Origin: Oscillospiraceae bacterium MB08-C2-2
Lineage (GTDB): Bacteria > Bacillota > Clostridia > Oscillospirales > Ruminococcaceae
DNA length: 64,000 nucleotides
Reading direction: 5' to 3'
NCBI GenBank assembly: GCA_035621215.1
Contig: CP141729.1
Location: 1,138,944-1,202,943, forward strand
In this document: piece by piece, positions 17,276-26,212 of the stretch
Layout of the letters: every line of letters starts with the position of its first letter
How positions within the stretch are numbered: the stretch's first letter is position 1
The notes under the pieces: generated by a model
What the model was told of the DNA's origin: nothing
The model's input: only the letters and a program-made list of their open reading frames with translations
The model's database searches: none
Made by a program: the position numbers and the translations under genes

Positions 17276-18466
17276 ATGAACGAGCTGCTTAAACGAGCCC
17301 TTTCGCTGAAAGATGAGCTGAAAGCAAACCGCAGATATCTGCATCAGCATGCCGAATTGGGTATGCATCTGCCGGTAACAGCTAACTTTGTAGAGGCAAA
17401 ACTTCAGGAGATGGGTTACGCGCCGCAGCGGCTTGGAGAATATGGGATTATAGCGCAGGCGGGTAAAGGCCATAAAGGCAAAACGATTCTCCTCCGGGCG
17501 GATATGGATGCCCTTCCCCTGCTTGAAGAAAGCGGCCTGCCTTTTGCATCACTGACACAAGCAGCCCATTGCTGCGGGCATGACCTGCATACAACAATGC
17601 TTTTGGCCGCAGCGAAACTTCTAAAAGAACAAGAAGGCGCCCTTAGGGGAACCATTCGGTTTCTGTTTCAGCCCGGTGAGGAAACCGGCGAGGGTGCAAA
17701 AGCGATGATCGAGGCAGGGGTTCTTCAAGATCCCTGCCCCGATGCAGTTGTTGCTTTGCATGTCAATGCCAAAGCGCCGCTGAACCAATTGAGCTATGGA
17801 ATAGGGCGAACGTTTTCTTCCAATGATCAAATCGACATTGTGGTGCAGGGTGCAGGTGGCCACGCCGCGCGCCCCCATGAGGCTGCCGACCCGATTCAAG
17901 CCGCAAATCATATTTGTTTGGCGCTGCAAACAATTCGCATATCCAACATTATGCCCATGGAGCCGTTTATTTTGACCGTAACTGCCATTCAAGGGGGAAC
18001 CGGCTATAACACCATTCCCGATGCAGTGACCATCAAGGCCACTCTTCGGGCCTATAACGAGGCTATCCGGATTCAGGGGCACAAGCGGATCAAAGAAATT
18101 TGCAGCACTACGGCACAAGCCTTGGGAACCACCGCCCGGGTGAGCTTTTCGGCCGGTATCCCGCCCATGGATTGTTCCCCTGATTTCACAAGGGAGCTTC
18201 TGGGCTATGCGGGAGAGGTTCTATCCGCCGAAAGCATTGCAAATCAAGGCGAAGTGAAAATGGGGTCGGAGGATTTTGCGTTTATCACCAGCCTTTACCC
18301 AGACAGCAGCGGCTATCTCTTTATTGGAGCCGGGCCGGATAAGGCAACCGGATACCCCTATGGGCAGCATAGCTCAAAAGTGGTTTTCAACGAAGATGTA
18401 TTGCCTTATGGAGCTGCCGTGATGGCGCATTGTGCAGTGAAATGGCTGGAAAATACAGAAAAATAG
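17276..18466 (+). CDS. M20-family amidohydrolase (N-acyl amino acid hydrolase)
   Basis: The 396-residue zinc-dependent enzyme belongs to the hippurate/IAA-amino-acid hydrolase group of peptidase M20D. Metal ligands are seen in CCGHDLHTT (C100, H102, H105), the glutamates in PGEETGEGAKAMIEAG (about 136), VALHVN (about 160) and the terminal YPYGQHSSKVVFNED (His about 363). The dimerisation domain spans about 185-300. The reaction is hydrolysis of an N-acyl group from an amino acid in the cytoplasm. It starts 18 bp after the transporter; RBS AGAGGAGA. Confidence 0.9.
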   Translation: MNELLKRALSLKDELKANRRYLHQHAELGMHLPVTANFVEAKLQEMGYAPQRLGEYGIIAQAGKGHKGKTILLRADMDALPLLEESGLPFASLTQAAHCCGHDLHTTMLLAAAKLLKEQEGALRGTIRFLFQPGEETGEGAKAMIEAGVLQDPCPDAVVALHVNAKAPLNQLSYGIGRTFSSNDQIDIVVQGAGGHAARPHEAADPIQAANHICLALQTIRISNIMPMEPFILTVTAIQGGTGYNTIPDAVTIKATLRAYNEAIRIQGHKRIKEICSTTAQALGTTARVSFSAGIPPMDCSPDFTRELLGYAGEVLSAESIANQGEVKMGSEDFAFITSLYPDSSGYLFIGAGPDKATGYPYGQHSSKVVFNEDVLPYGAAVMAHCAVKWLENTEK

Positions 18467-18592
18467 GCGGGTCTTAATCCACCTGCACCTCCATACGTAA
18501 GAAATAGAAAAACAGCTTGCCTTTTTCAGCGGTCATGTGCCAAAAGGTCACTTTGCTGAGAAAAGGCCAAATAAAGGATTGGGAGGATGGAA

Positions 18593-19876
18593 ATGGAAAA
18601 GCATTCGGGACTGTATAAGGCTTATGTAGACATTATGGAAAAAGAGCTGGTCCCTGCCATGGGGTGCACCGAGCCGATTGCCATATCATACGCAGCGGCA
18701 AAGGCCCGTGATTTGCTGGGAAAGCTGCCGGAACGGGTTGTGGTAGAGGCCAGCGGCAACATCATCAAAAATGTAAAAAGCGTGGTTGTTCCCAATACAA
18801 AAGGCCTCAAGGGCATTGAAGCGGCAGCCGCTGCCGGTTTAATCGCCGGGAAATCCGAGCTTCTTCTTGAGGTTATCAGTCAGGTCAATCCGCAGCAGCG
18901 CACGGAAATTCAAGATTATCTGCAAAAAAACCTCATTGAAACCCGGGTGGCGGATTCCGATCTTGTCTTTGACCTTATTGTCAGAGTATATGCCGGAAAA
19001 GACAGCGCAGTGGTGCGAATTGTCAACGAACACACCAATATCGTATATATGGAAAAGAATGGTGCCATTCTGCTGAAAGATCTGTTCCGCTCATCCGACA
19101 GCGATGAAGAGACAAAAGAAAACATCCTGACAGTAGATGGTATTCTGGATTTTGCCGAAACCTGTGATCTGGAAGATGTGCGGCATATTATCAGCCGGCA
19201 AATTGAATACAACATCAATATCGCCGAGGAGGGTCTCACAAACGATTGGGGAGCCAACATCGGAAAAATTATTATGAAAAGCAACGATCCAAGTGATATC
19301 CGAACAAGAGCCAGAGCCAAGGCCGCAGCAGGCTCGGATGCGCGAATGAGCGGCTGTGAAATGCCCGTGGTGATCAATTCGGGCAGCGGCAATCAAGGTA
19401 TTACTGTCTCGGTGCCTATCATTGAATATGCAAAAGAGCTGGGCAGCACAGAGGAAGAGCTCTACCGGGCCTTGGTTCTTGCCAACCTGCTGGGCCTGCA
19501 CCAGAAGGCGGGAATCGGACGTCTTTCCGCCTATTGCGGGGCGGTCAGCGCCGGCTGTGCATCAGCTGCTGGGATTGCTTATCTGATGCATGAAAGCGAC
19601 TGGGTCATCCAGCATACAGTGGTAAACTGCTTGGCGATTACCTCCGGCATTGTGTGCGATGGAGCAAAGCCCTCCTGTGCTGCCAAAATTTCTTCTGCAA
19701 TCGAGGCCTCTTTTCTGGCGCTGGAAATGGCCAAAAATGGGCAGCAATTCAAAGGCGGAGACGGAATTGTTAAAAAAGGCATCGAAAACACCATCCAAAG
19801 CGTTGCCAAGCTGGGGAAAGACGGCATGAGAGGAACCGATAAGGAAATTCTTCAAATTATGGTAGGCAGTAACTAA
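18593..19876 (+). CDS. L-cysteine desulfidase family protein (CdsB/YhaM, UPF0597)
   Basis: The 427-residue protein matches the L-cysteine desulfidase/serine dehydratase-alpha family, iron-sulfur enzymes that split L-cysteine to pyruvate, ammonia and sulfide. Family landmarks are the opening ELVPAMGCTEPIAISYAAA (Cys25), ASGNIIKNVKSVVVPN, NSGSGNQGI, and AYCGAVSAGCASAAG, with further conserved Cys in the 330-350 region. ATG 18593 is preferred because GGGAGG ends 6 bases upstream; the ATG at 18587 directly abuts the ribosome binding site. It is the last gene of the operon, 126 bp after the amidohydrolase. Confidence 0.9.
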   Translation: MEKHSGLYKAYVDIMEKELVPAMGCTEPIAISYAAAKARDLLGKLPERVVVEASGNIIKNVKSVVVPNTKGLKGIEAAAAAGLIAGKSELLLEVISQVNPQQRTEIQDYLQKNLIETRVADSDLVFDLIVRVYAGKDSAVVRIVNEHTNIVYMEKNGAILLKDLFRSSDSDEETKENILTVDGILDFAETCDLEDVRHIISRQIEYNINIAEEGLTNDWGANIGKIIMKSNDPSDIRTRARAKAAAGSDARMSGCEMPVVINSGSGNQGITVSVPIIEYAKELGSTEEELYRALVLANLLGLHQKAGIGRLSAYCGAVSAGCASAAGIAYLMHESDWVIQHTVVNCLAITSGIVCDGAKPSCAAKISSAIEASFLALEMAKNGQQFKGGDGIVKKGIENTIQSVAKLGKDGMRGTDKEILQIMVGSN

Positions 19877-19997
19877 CCGCACAACCGTTCATCAAGAATA
19901 TCCGGGAAGTTAGAGCATAGGGCTGGTCTATAGGCTTTAAGCTATTTCTCTCGGGTATCTTTAAGCAAAATGCAGCCCCTATACTTATACCTTTCCA

Positions 19998-20021
19998 AGA
20001 GCAAACTGCTCTCCCTTTTTT
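19998..20021 (+). terminator. Probable terminator after the cysteine desulfidase
   Basis: A 6-bp stem AGAGCA/TGCTCT with a 3-base loop is followed by CCCTTTTTT. The following 20022-20379 shows no gene or recognised riboswitch; a TTGACA at 20133 lacks a clear -10. Confidence 0.55.
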
Positions 20022-20379
20022 AGATCGTTATGATGAAAGTGTGTCATATCGTCTGATCTTGGGGGAACGGTTTGTTTTTTGTTTTGGGCCTATGAACAAA
20101 GAGGCCAATATTTATTTTATATCACTGTGAATTTGACATTCCATATTAAATAAAGTTCATTTTCCTAATAACTATAAGGGGCACGGCAAAAATTCTTACT
20201 TTAAGACTGCACAAGTTTAAAAACCGGCTGTTGGCAGGCCTAATTGGCATTTCACGCAGAGGCAGGCGGACAGCTCCCCCGTTGCAAAGCGCACACATTT
20301 TGGAACAAATAACCGTATGATAAGCTAGACAGCTGTTTGCATTTCCCTACCACCATGTACGGAAGGAGCACCCGGAGCG

Positions 20380-21138
20380 ATGATTGTACAAATAAACAAT
20401 GTCGACCTGACATACCAAGCGCCGGACGGAGAAATAGATGCGCTGCGCGGGGTTGATTTCGAAATTTACGACAGAGAATTTGTCAGTATAGTGGGACCAT
20501 CAGGATGCGGCAAATCCACTTTACTGTCTGTAATCGCCGGGCTTGAGCCGGTCTCGGCAGGCTCGGTATATGTAGATGGCGATGCCGTTACGGCACCATC
20601 ACCCAAGATCGGCTATATGCCTCAAAAAGACCAACTGTTTTCATGGAGAAATATTTGGTCCAACGTCACCTTGGGGCTGGAATTACAGCACCAAAACACA
20701 GCGGAACGTCAAAAATATGTTCATGAGCTTTTAGAGCGTTATGGGTTGAGCGAATTTCTTCAAAAAATACCATCCCAGCTGTCCGGTGGTATGCGTCAAC
20801 GATGTGCACTAATCAGAACCTTGGCAACAGACCCAAAGATACTATTGCTGGATGAACCATTTTCAGCCTTGGATTACCAAACAAGACTGTCTGTGTCCAC
20901 CGATATCTATACAATTATCCGCCAAGAATGCAAAACTGCTTTGCTGGTTACCCACGATATTTCAGAGAGTATCAGTCTTTCGGATCGGATTATCGTTTTA
21001 AGCAAGAGACCGGCTGCTGTAAAATCTATTCACAGCCTTGAGGAGCTGGCCGGAATTTCGCCTATGCAGCGGCGGGATCACCCTGCATTCCGAAAGTATT
21101 TCAATACCATCTGGAAGGAGTTGGATATCAATGTCTGA
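20380..21138 (+). CDS. NitT/TauT-type ABC transporter ATP-binding protein
   Basis: The 252-residue ATPase has Walker A GPSGCGKST (39-47), Q-loop MPQKDQLFSW, signature LSGGMRQRCAL, Walker B ILLLDEPFSALD and switch VTHD. The sequence is closest in style to SsuB/TauB/NrtD-type ATPases, which energise uptake of sulfonates, nitrate, or thiamine precursors; the substrate here is unknown. Start ATG 20380 follows GGAAGGAGCACCCGGAGCG. It is the first of three overlapping genes. Confidence 0.93.
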   Translation: MIVQINNVDLTYQAPDGEIDALRGVDFEIYDREFVSIVGPSGCGKSTLLSVIAGLEPVSAGSVYVDGDAVTAPSPKIGYMPQKDQLFSWRNIWSNVTLGLELQHQNTAERQKYVHELLERYGLSEFLQKIPSQLSGGMRQRCALIRTLATDPKILLLDEPFSALDYQTRLSVSTDIYTIIRQECKTALLVTHDISESISLSDRIIVLSKRPAAVKSIHSLEELAGISPMQRRDHPAFRKYFNTIWKELDINV

Positions 21139-21946
21139 GCCAGCCATCTCCCAACAGCGAAAAATGTACTTAAAAAAGAGAAAGCAAACCAAGGCAACCG
21201 TTACCGCACTGCGTATCGGCATTTTGGTCGTTCTGTTTACCGGCTGGGAAATTGCCGCACGTCTGGGCGCCATTGACGCATTTATCGTCAGCAGCCCTTC
21301 GAGAATGTGGAATACCTTCATGAGCCTATACCATTCCGGTGATCTGTGGCTTCATGTGGGTACTTCTGTTATGGAAACCATCGTGGGCTTTATCCTTGGT
21401 ACTTTGGTTGGTACTGTTATAGCCATTTTTCTTTGGTGGAGCAATTTTTTATCCAGAGTGTTAGACCCTTATCTGGTCGTTCTGAATGCTCTGCCTAAAA
21501 CAGCACTGGGGCCTATCTTTATTGTTTGGATCGGCGCCGGCCCCTCCTCTATTATTGCTATGACACTGGCCATATCCTTGATTGTGACAATTCTCGATAT
21601 GCACAACGGCTTTTTGGATACCGACCCCCAGAAGATTCGTTTGATGCGTACATTAGGCGCCACTCGAATGCAGATTTTAATGAAGCTGGTGCTGCCCGCA
21701 AACTTCACTACAATGATCAATGCCTTAAAGGTAAATGTCGGTTTATCTTGGGTGGGTGTAATCATGGGCGAATTTTTGGTTTCCAAAGCTGGCCTCGGTT
21801 ACCTGATCGTCTATGGTTCTCAGGTCTTTAAAATGGATCTGGTTATGACAACGGTTTTGATTTTGGCCGCAGCGGCTGCACTTATGTATCAGTGCATCCT
21901 GTGGATCGAAAAAATTATGAAAAAACATTTGGGAGTGACAGTATGA
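21131..21946 (+). CDS. NitT/TauT-type ABC transporter permease
   Basis: The 271-residue permease has six membrane segments and the EAA-type loop around MRTLGATRMQILMKLVLPA. ATG 21131 overlaps the ATPase gene by 8 bases, the expected arrangement; upstream codons in the same frame lie inside the ATPase gene. It ends in an ATGA overlap with the binding protein gene. Confidence 0.93.
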   Translation: MSEPAISQQRKMYLKKRKQTKATVTALRIGILVVLFTGWEIAARLGAIDAFIVSSPSRMWNTFMSLYHSGDLWLHVGTSVMETIVGFILGTLVGTVIAIFLWWSNFLSRVLDPYLVVLNALPKTALGPIFIVWIGAGPSSIIAMTLAISLIVTILDMHNGFLDTDPQKIRLMRTLGATRMQILMKLVLPANFTTMINALKVNVGLSWVGVIMGEFLVSKAGLGYLIVYGSQVFKMDLVMTTVLILAAAAALMYQCILWIEKIMKKHLGVTV

Positions 21947-22929
21947 AGAAACTACTTGTTCTGGGATTAACGATTGTGCTGCTGGCAACTCTGTTTTTAG
22001 GATGCAGCAAAAAACAAGAAGTAACAACGATACAGCTGAATGAAGTGACACATTCCGTGTTCTACGCCCCGCTGTATGCAGCGCTGGAACTGGGCTTTTT
22101 TGCCGAGGAGAACCTGAATGTGGAGCTAACCAATGGCGGCGGCGCCGACAAAGTCATGACCGCCGTTTTGGCCGGGCAGGCCGATATTGGTTTTGCCGGA
22201 CCGGAAGCTTGCCTTTATGTTCTCAATGAGGGCCGAGAGGACTATCCGGTTATCTTTGCTCAGCTCACCAAGCGTGATGGTTCCTTTTTGGTTGGCCGCA
22301 CGGATGAGGACTTTAAATGGGAAAACCTGAAAGGCAAAACCATCATTGGCGGCCGCAAGGGTGGCGTTCCTGAAATGACGCTGGAATATGTAATGCGTCA
22401 AAATGGTGTGATCCCTAATGTGGATGCAGTGGTGGATACCTCTATACAGTTCAACATGATGGCAGGTGCCTTTACAGGCGGCAGCAGTGACTATGTAACC
22501 CTGTTTGAACCCATTGCCACCGAGGTTGAGCTGGAAGGCAAAGGTTATGTACTTACCTCCATTGGTCAGGAAAGCGGCGAAATTCCTTACACAGCCTTCT
22601 TTGCTTCTCAAAGCTACATCAAGAAAAACCCTGCCACCATACAAAACTTCACCAATGCCGTTGCCAGAGGGCAGAAGTGGGTGCAGGAACATAGCGCAGA
22701 GGAGATTGCCAAAGCGATTGTTGACCAGTTCCCCAGCACCGAGCTTGATGTGTTGACCCTCGTTGCCCAGCGCTATAAGGACATTGATGCATGGAACGAA
22801 ACCCCTGTCATGAAGCAGGAATCCTTAGAGCGTCTCGAAACCGTTATGGAAACCGCCGGTGAGTTGGATAAGCGAGTTGACTTCAATAAGCTGGTGGATA
22901 ACAGCTTTGCTGAGAAAACAAGCAAATAA
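21943..22929 (+). CDS. NMT1/SsuA-like ABC substrate-binding lipoprotein
   Basis: The 328-residue lipoprotein has signal and lipobox LATLFLGC (Cys20) and the periplasmic-binding fold II typical of NMT1/THI5-like and SsuA proteins: APLYAALELGFFAEENLNVEL, AVLAGQADIGFAGPEA, and DYVTLFEPIATEVE. The family binds sulfonates, nitrate, or pyrimidine precursors. ATG 21943 overlaps the permease stop (ATGA). No TPP riboswitch signature was seen upstream, so a thiamine role is not supported. Confidence 0.9.
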   Translation: MKKLLVLGLTIVLLATLFLGCSKKQEVTTIQLNEVTHSVFYAPLYAALELGFFAEENLNVELTNGGGADKVMTAVLAGQADIGFAGPEACLYVLNEGREDYPVIFAQLTKRDGSFLVGRTDEDFKWENLKGKTIIGGRKGGVPEMTLEYVMRQNGVIPNVDAVVDTSIQFNMMAGAFTGGSSDYVTLFEPIATEVELEGKGYVLTSIGQESGEIPYTAFFASQSYIKKNPATIQNFTNAVARGQKWVQEHSAEEIAKAIVDQFPSTELDVLTLVAQRYKDIDAWNETPVMKQESLERLETVMETAGELDKRVDFNKLVDNSFAEKTSK

Positions 22930-22982
22930 CCGTTTCTCAAAACACCGAACCAAACATTTCCAACCGAGCGCATCAATCCATA

Positions 22983-23026
22983 GAAAAACAAGGCTGGCGG
23001 TTTATATTCGCTGGCCTTGTTTTAAT
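22983..23026 (+). terminator. Terminator of the NitT/TauT operon
   Basis: AACAAGGCTGGCG pairs with CGCTGGCCTTGTT through two G-U wobbles and is followed by TTAATT. Confidence 0.7.
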
Positions 23027-23147
23027 TCAACATAAAACAACCACCATATTGGCCCCGAATCATTTCAAACAAAGCGTTGCCAAAAGAATATAGAACCTTA
23101 AAAATATTATTAATACTCCGGCATAGCTGCATACACAGCGCCGACAA

Positions 23148-23214
23148 ATGCAAAAACCCGTCCAAGAGAATGCACTGATTGGTTCAGTGCATTCTCTTGG
23201 ACGGGTTTTTGCAT
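23148..23214. terminator. Perfect 31-bp bidirectional terminator hairpin
   Basis: Arms 23148-23178 and 23184-23214 are perfect complements with a 5-base loop; each outer part carries five T on its 3' side. It follows the RidA gene on the minus strand and is also positioned to stop readthrough from the ABC operon. Confidence 0.85.
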
Positions 23215-23245
23215 ATCATCAAGACCTTTTTAAAGACTGTAGAGC

Positions 23246-23620
23246 TTAATCTGCCACCTGTGCTATTGCTTCGATCTCACACAAAGCACCCTTTGGCAGG
23301 GCTTTTACAGCAACACAGCTGCGTGCCGGCTTGGAGGTGAAATATTTGGCATAGACCTCATTGAAGGATGCGAAATCTTCCATGTTTGCAATATAGCAGG
23401 TTGTTTTGATCACCTGCTCAAAAGAACTGCCCGCAGCTTGCAAAACAGCACCGACATTTTTGCAGCTTTGTTCGGTTTGAGCGGCTATTCCCTCCAATAT
23501 ATTCCCGGAAACAGGATCTGTGGGGAGCTGCCCGGAAGTATAGACCAATTCTCCCACTACATAGCCTTGAGAATATGGGCCAATCGCACACGGCGCATTG
23601 GGAGTGGATACGATTTTCAT
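23246..23620 (-). CDS. ridA: RidA-family enamine/imine deaminase
   Basis: The 124-residue protein is a full-length RidA (YjgF/YER057c/UK114) with GPYSQGYVVGELVYTSGQLP, TTCYIANMEDFASFNEVY and the catalytic Arg in ARSCVAVKALPKGALCEIEA. It hydrolyses reactive 2-aminoacrylate and related imines produced by PLP enzymes, protecting the cell. Start ATG 23620 follows GGGGAAAGG. It is 69 bp downstream of the redoxin gene and likely co-transcribed. Confidence 0.93.
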   Translation of the reverse strand: MKIVSTPNAPCAIGPYSQGYVVGELVYTSGQLPTDPVSGNILEGIAAQTEQSCKNVGAVLQAAGSSFEQVIKTTCYIANMEDFASFNEVYAKYFTSKPARSCVAVKALPKGALCEIEAIAQVAD

Positions 23621-23689
23621 GTTGCCTTTCCCCTTAATTAAAGATATTACCTACCACTTGGAAGCCGAATCGCATGATGGCCCCGGAAC

Positions 23690-24253
23690 CTAAAGCAGCA
23701 ACGCCGCAAGCTGGCTGCTATCGGGGATATCCCCTGCGCTTTTGCCGTAATGAACATGAAGCAGCTGGCCCTCACGATTTGCAACAAACAAAGCGGGCAG
23801 CTGAAGCTCTTCCCCTTCGTAATCACCATGCTTGATTCCACGGGCGCTGCTTTTTACAATTTTCCCTACTGTTTTAAAATCCAGCATGCCCAAAGTTGCC
23901 GAAGCCTTGCCGATCCCGAGCATCGAATACAATGCGCCGTTGGGATCACAGATAATATCAAACGGCAATTCTCCCAGAGAAAGCTGTGCTGCGAGCTTAT
24001 CAGGGGAAGACTGCAACACAATGAGGATTGCTGTATCCTCGGCAACGATTTGATCGTAGTTTTGTGCGATTTCCTGGATATCCAGCTGGCAAATCGGGCA
24101 CCCATAATACCGCAGAAACAATATTGCGGTCTTCCGGTTTGCACGCAGCGTGTGGCTCAGCTTTAACCCTGATGCAAAAGGTGTTTGATATTCAAAATCC
24201 GGCATGCACTTTCCTGCTGTGAGCTGGCTATTTACTTTCATATCCTTATTCAT
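23690..24253 (-). CDS. AhpC/TSA-type redoxin protein
   Basis: The 187-residue thioredoxin-fold protein has the motif YYGCPICQLDIQE (a C-x-x-C at about 59-62) and the later strand pattern ALFVANREGQLLHVHYGK of AhpC-TSA_2 proteins. Unlike 2-Cys peroxiredoxins the second cysteine follows directly, so it could reduce disulfides or peroxides; the exact role is not known. The start is probably ATG 24253 (GGTGG nearby) or ATG 24241 (AAGGAT nearby). The frame extends to 24454, but that part is antisense to the YheO-type remnant. Confidence 0.82.
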   Translation of the reverse strand: MNKDMKVNSQLTAGKCMPDFEYQTPFASGLKLSHTLRANRKTAILFLRYYGCPICQLDIQEIAQNYDQIVAEDTAILIVLQSSPDKLAAQLSLGELPFDIICDPNGALYSMLGIGKASATLGMLDFKTVGKIVKSSARGIKHGDYEGEELQLPALFVANREGQLLHVHYGKSAGDIPDSSQLAALLL

Positions 24254-24284
24254 CGGCCACCGTTGCCGCAAGAGCTGCCTGGGC

Positions 24285-24431
24285 ATGTCTAAGGATGAAA
24301 AGGTGCGGCTCATACACAAGCTGAGCGATATGGGAATCATGTCAATGCGTGGGGCCGCAGAAGCGATTATGGAGAAAATCAGCATTTCTAAAACCACTTT
24401 ATACCGGTATCTTGGTGAATCCGCTAAGTGA
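24285..24431 (+). pseudogene. Remnant of a YheO-type regulator (C-terminal HTH only)
   Basis: Forty-eight codons, MSKDEKVRLIHKLSDMGIM ... ISKTTLYRYLGESAK, match the C-terminal helix-turn-helix (HTH_22) of YheO-like PAS regulators, whose consensus is GxFxxKGAVxxVAxxLxISRxTVYxYL. The 150-residue PAS-like part is missing; the fragment starts opposite the redoxin gene and ends before a terminator. YheO-type genes are often neighbours of ridA, consistent with an old linkage now broken by deletion. Confidence 0.65.
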
Positions 24432-24482
24432 AGGCTTGCTGTGGAATATAGCAAATATAAGCGGTGTTTTTAAGGCCGCAAC

Positions 24483-24527
24483 AAAAAAGTGAGAACCTCC
24501 AGCTCAACCGGAGGTTCTCACTTTTTT
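24483..24527. terminator. Bidirectional terminator
   Basis: An 18-bp perfect stem AAAAAAGTGAGAACCTCC with its complement and a 9-base loop, with six T on each strand. It closes the sugar kinase operon on the minus strand. Confidence 0.9.
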
Positions 24528-24552
24528 AAATCATTCTTCTTTTGGGCAGTTT

Positions 24553-26154
24553 CTATCGGATATGCTTTACCGCTGCGCTCTGCACAGCAAGGCCCTGCCT
24601 ATAGCGCAAAAGATATTCTGCGAAACCCTGCACATCACGTTCCATAGGCTCAACACAGGTGACTTGGGTATCCGCAAAAATCTGTTCCTGCAAATATTGC
24701 TCCAAGGGTAAGGCCGAAGCATGGCCAGAAGCAAGATAAGCGGCCAGCAGGGCAATGCCCCATGCTCCACCCTCGCTTGCGCCGGACATCACCGCCACAG
24801 GCGCATTCAGTGCTCCCGCCATTAGCTGCTGCCCGACACGCTCGGTCTTGAACAGCCCGCCATGGCCCATCATTCGTGTCAGACGAACCTTTTCTTGCTC
24901 GGTTAAAATATCCATTCCGATACGCAGCACAGCCATGGTGGAAAATAAAATGCTGCGCATAAAATTAGGCAAGTTAAAGGCCGCATCCGGCAGACGTGCA
25001 AAGAGGGGTCTCCCCTCCTCCAGGGCTGTGATCGGCTCACCGGAGTAATAGTTGTAGCTCAAAAGTCCGCCGCAATCCGGGTCGCCCTGCAGAGCAGTCT
25101 CATAGAGCAAATCATAAAGCCGGGGCTTGCTGATCTGCGCACCGGATAAATCAAGCACCTGACGAAACAGCTTGATCCATGCATCCAAATCGCCGGTGCA
25201 GTTGTTGGCATGCACCATGGCAACGTTTCGGCCTGCGGGTGTTGCCACAAGATCAATCTCGGGATACATCCGGCTCAGGGGGCCATCCAGCACCAGCATA
25301 GCGAAGATGGATGTCCCAGCCGATACATTCCCCGTTCCGGAAGAAACACTGTTTGTCGCCACCATACCGGTGCCCGCATCCCCCTCGGGAGGGCAAAACG
25401 GAATACCCGCCCGCAAGGAACCGGATGGATCAAGAAGCCTTGCCCCCGCATCGGTTAAGGCTCCGCCGCTTTGCCCGGCTGTGAGCACACGGGGCAAAAC
25501 CTGCTCCAGCTTAAAGGAATAACCCCGTTCTGCCAGAATGCGGTCGTAAGTATCCACCATAGAAGCGCTGTAGCCACCGGTTGCATCGTCCACAGGGAAC
25601 ATGCCGGAGGCATCACCAATACCGAGCACCTTTTCGCCGGTCAGCTGCCAATGCACATAACCGGCCAGTGTGGTTAAATAAGAAAGCTCGGCCACATGTT
25701 CCTCACCATCCAGCACCACCTGATGCAGGTGGGCAATGCTCCACCTCAGGGGGATATTAAAGGCAAAGGCTTTGGTGAGCTGCTCCGCCGCCTGCTCGGT
25801 TGTTGTGTTCCGCCACGTGCGAAAGGCCGCCAACTGCTTCCCTTCGCAATCAAAAGGCAGGTAGCCGTGCATCATGGCGGAGATGCCCATGCTTCCGATT
25901 TGAGAAAGCGCTGTGCTGTATTGCTTCTGTACATCCTCAGCCAAATCGGCATAACAGTGCCGCAGGCCGTTCCAAACATCGTCCATGCTGTATGTCCACA
26001 TGCCATTGATCAACTGATTTTCCCAATCAAAGCTTCCACTGGCAAGAGGGGTGCCGTTCCAGTCAATCAAAACCGCTTTGATCCGGGTGGAGCCAAGCTC
26101 AATACCAAGGGAAGTCTGCCCCGCCTCAATATGCTGCTTTGCATTTGCCGCCAT
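24553..26154 (-). CDS. FGGY-family carbohydrate kinase
   Basis: The 533-residue sugar kinase has the actin-like phosphate motif [27 protein letters not shown], and the second nucleotide motif [19 protein letters not shown] kinases phosphorylate ketoses such as fuculose, ribulose or xylulose; adjacency to L-fucose isomerase points to L-fuculose or the chemically similar D-ribulose from D-arabinose. ATG 26154 has AAGGAGG 8 bases upstream. It lies 58 bp after the isomerase and is the last gene of the sugar cluster. Confidence 0.9.
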   Translation of the reverse strand: MAANAKQHIEAGQTSLGIELGSTRIKAVLIDWNGTPLASGSFDWENQLINGMWTYSMDDVWNGLRHCYADLAEDVQKQYSTALSQIGSMGISAMMHGYLPFDCEGKQLAAFRTWRNTTTEQAAEQLTKAFAFNIPLRWSIAHLHQVVLDGEEHVAELSYLTTLAGYVHWQLTGEKVLGIGDASGMFPVDDATGGYSASMVDTYDRILAERGYSFKLEQVLPRVLTAGQSGGALTDAGARLLDPSGSLRAGIPFCPPEGDAGTGMVATNSVSSGTGNVSAGTSIFAMLVLDGPLSRMYPEIDLVATPAGRNVAMVHANNCTGDLDAWIKLFRQVLDLSGAQISKPRLYDLLYETALQGDPDCGGLLSYNYYSGEPITALEEGRPLFARLPDAAFNLPNFMRSILFSTMAVLRIGMDILTEQEKVRLTRMMGHGGLFKTERVGQQLMAGALNAPVAVMSGASEGGAWGIALLAAYLASGHASALPLEQYLQEQIFADTQVTCVEPMERDVQGFAEYLLRYRQGLAVQSAAVKHIR

Positions 26155-26212
26155 ACCCGCTGCCTCCTTACTTTATTTTCATCCGGCAGGTGCACCAATG
26201 CAGACCTGCACC

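Noticed and set aside
20022-20379. TPP riboswitch upstream of the NMT1-like ABC transporter
   Set aside because: The conserved CTGAGA and ACCTGATCTGG segments of the TPP aptamer are absent.
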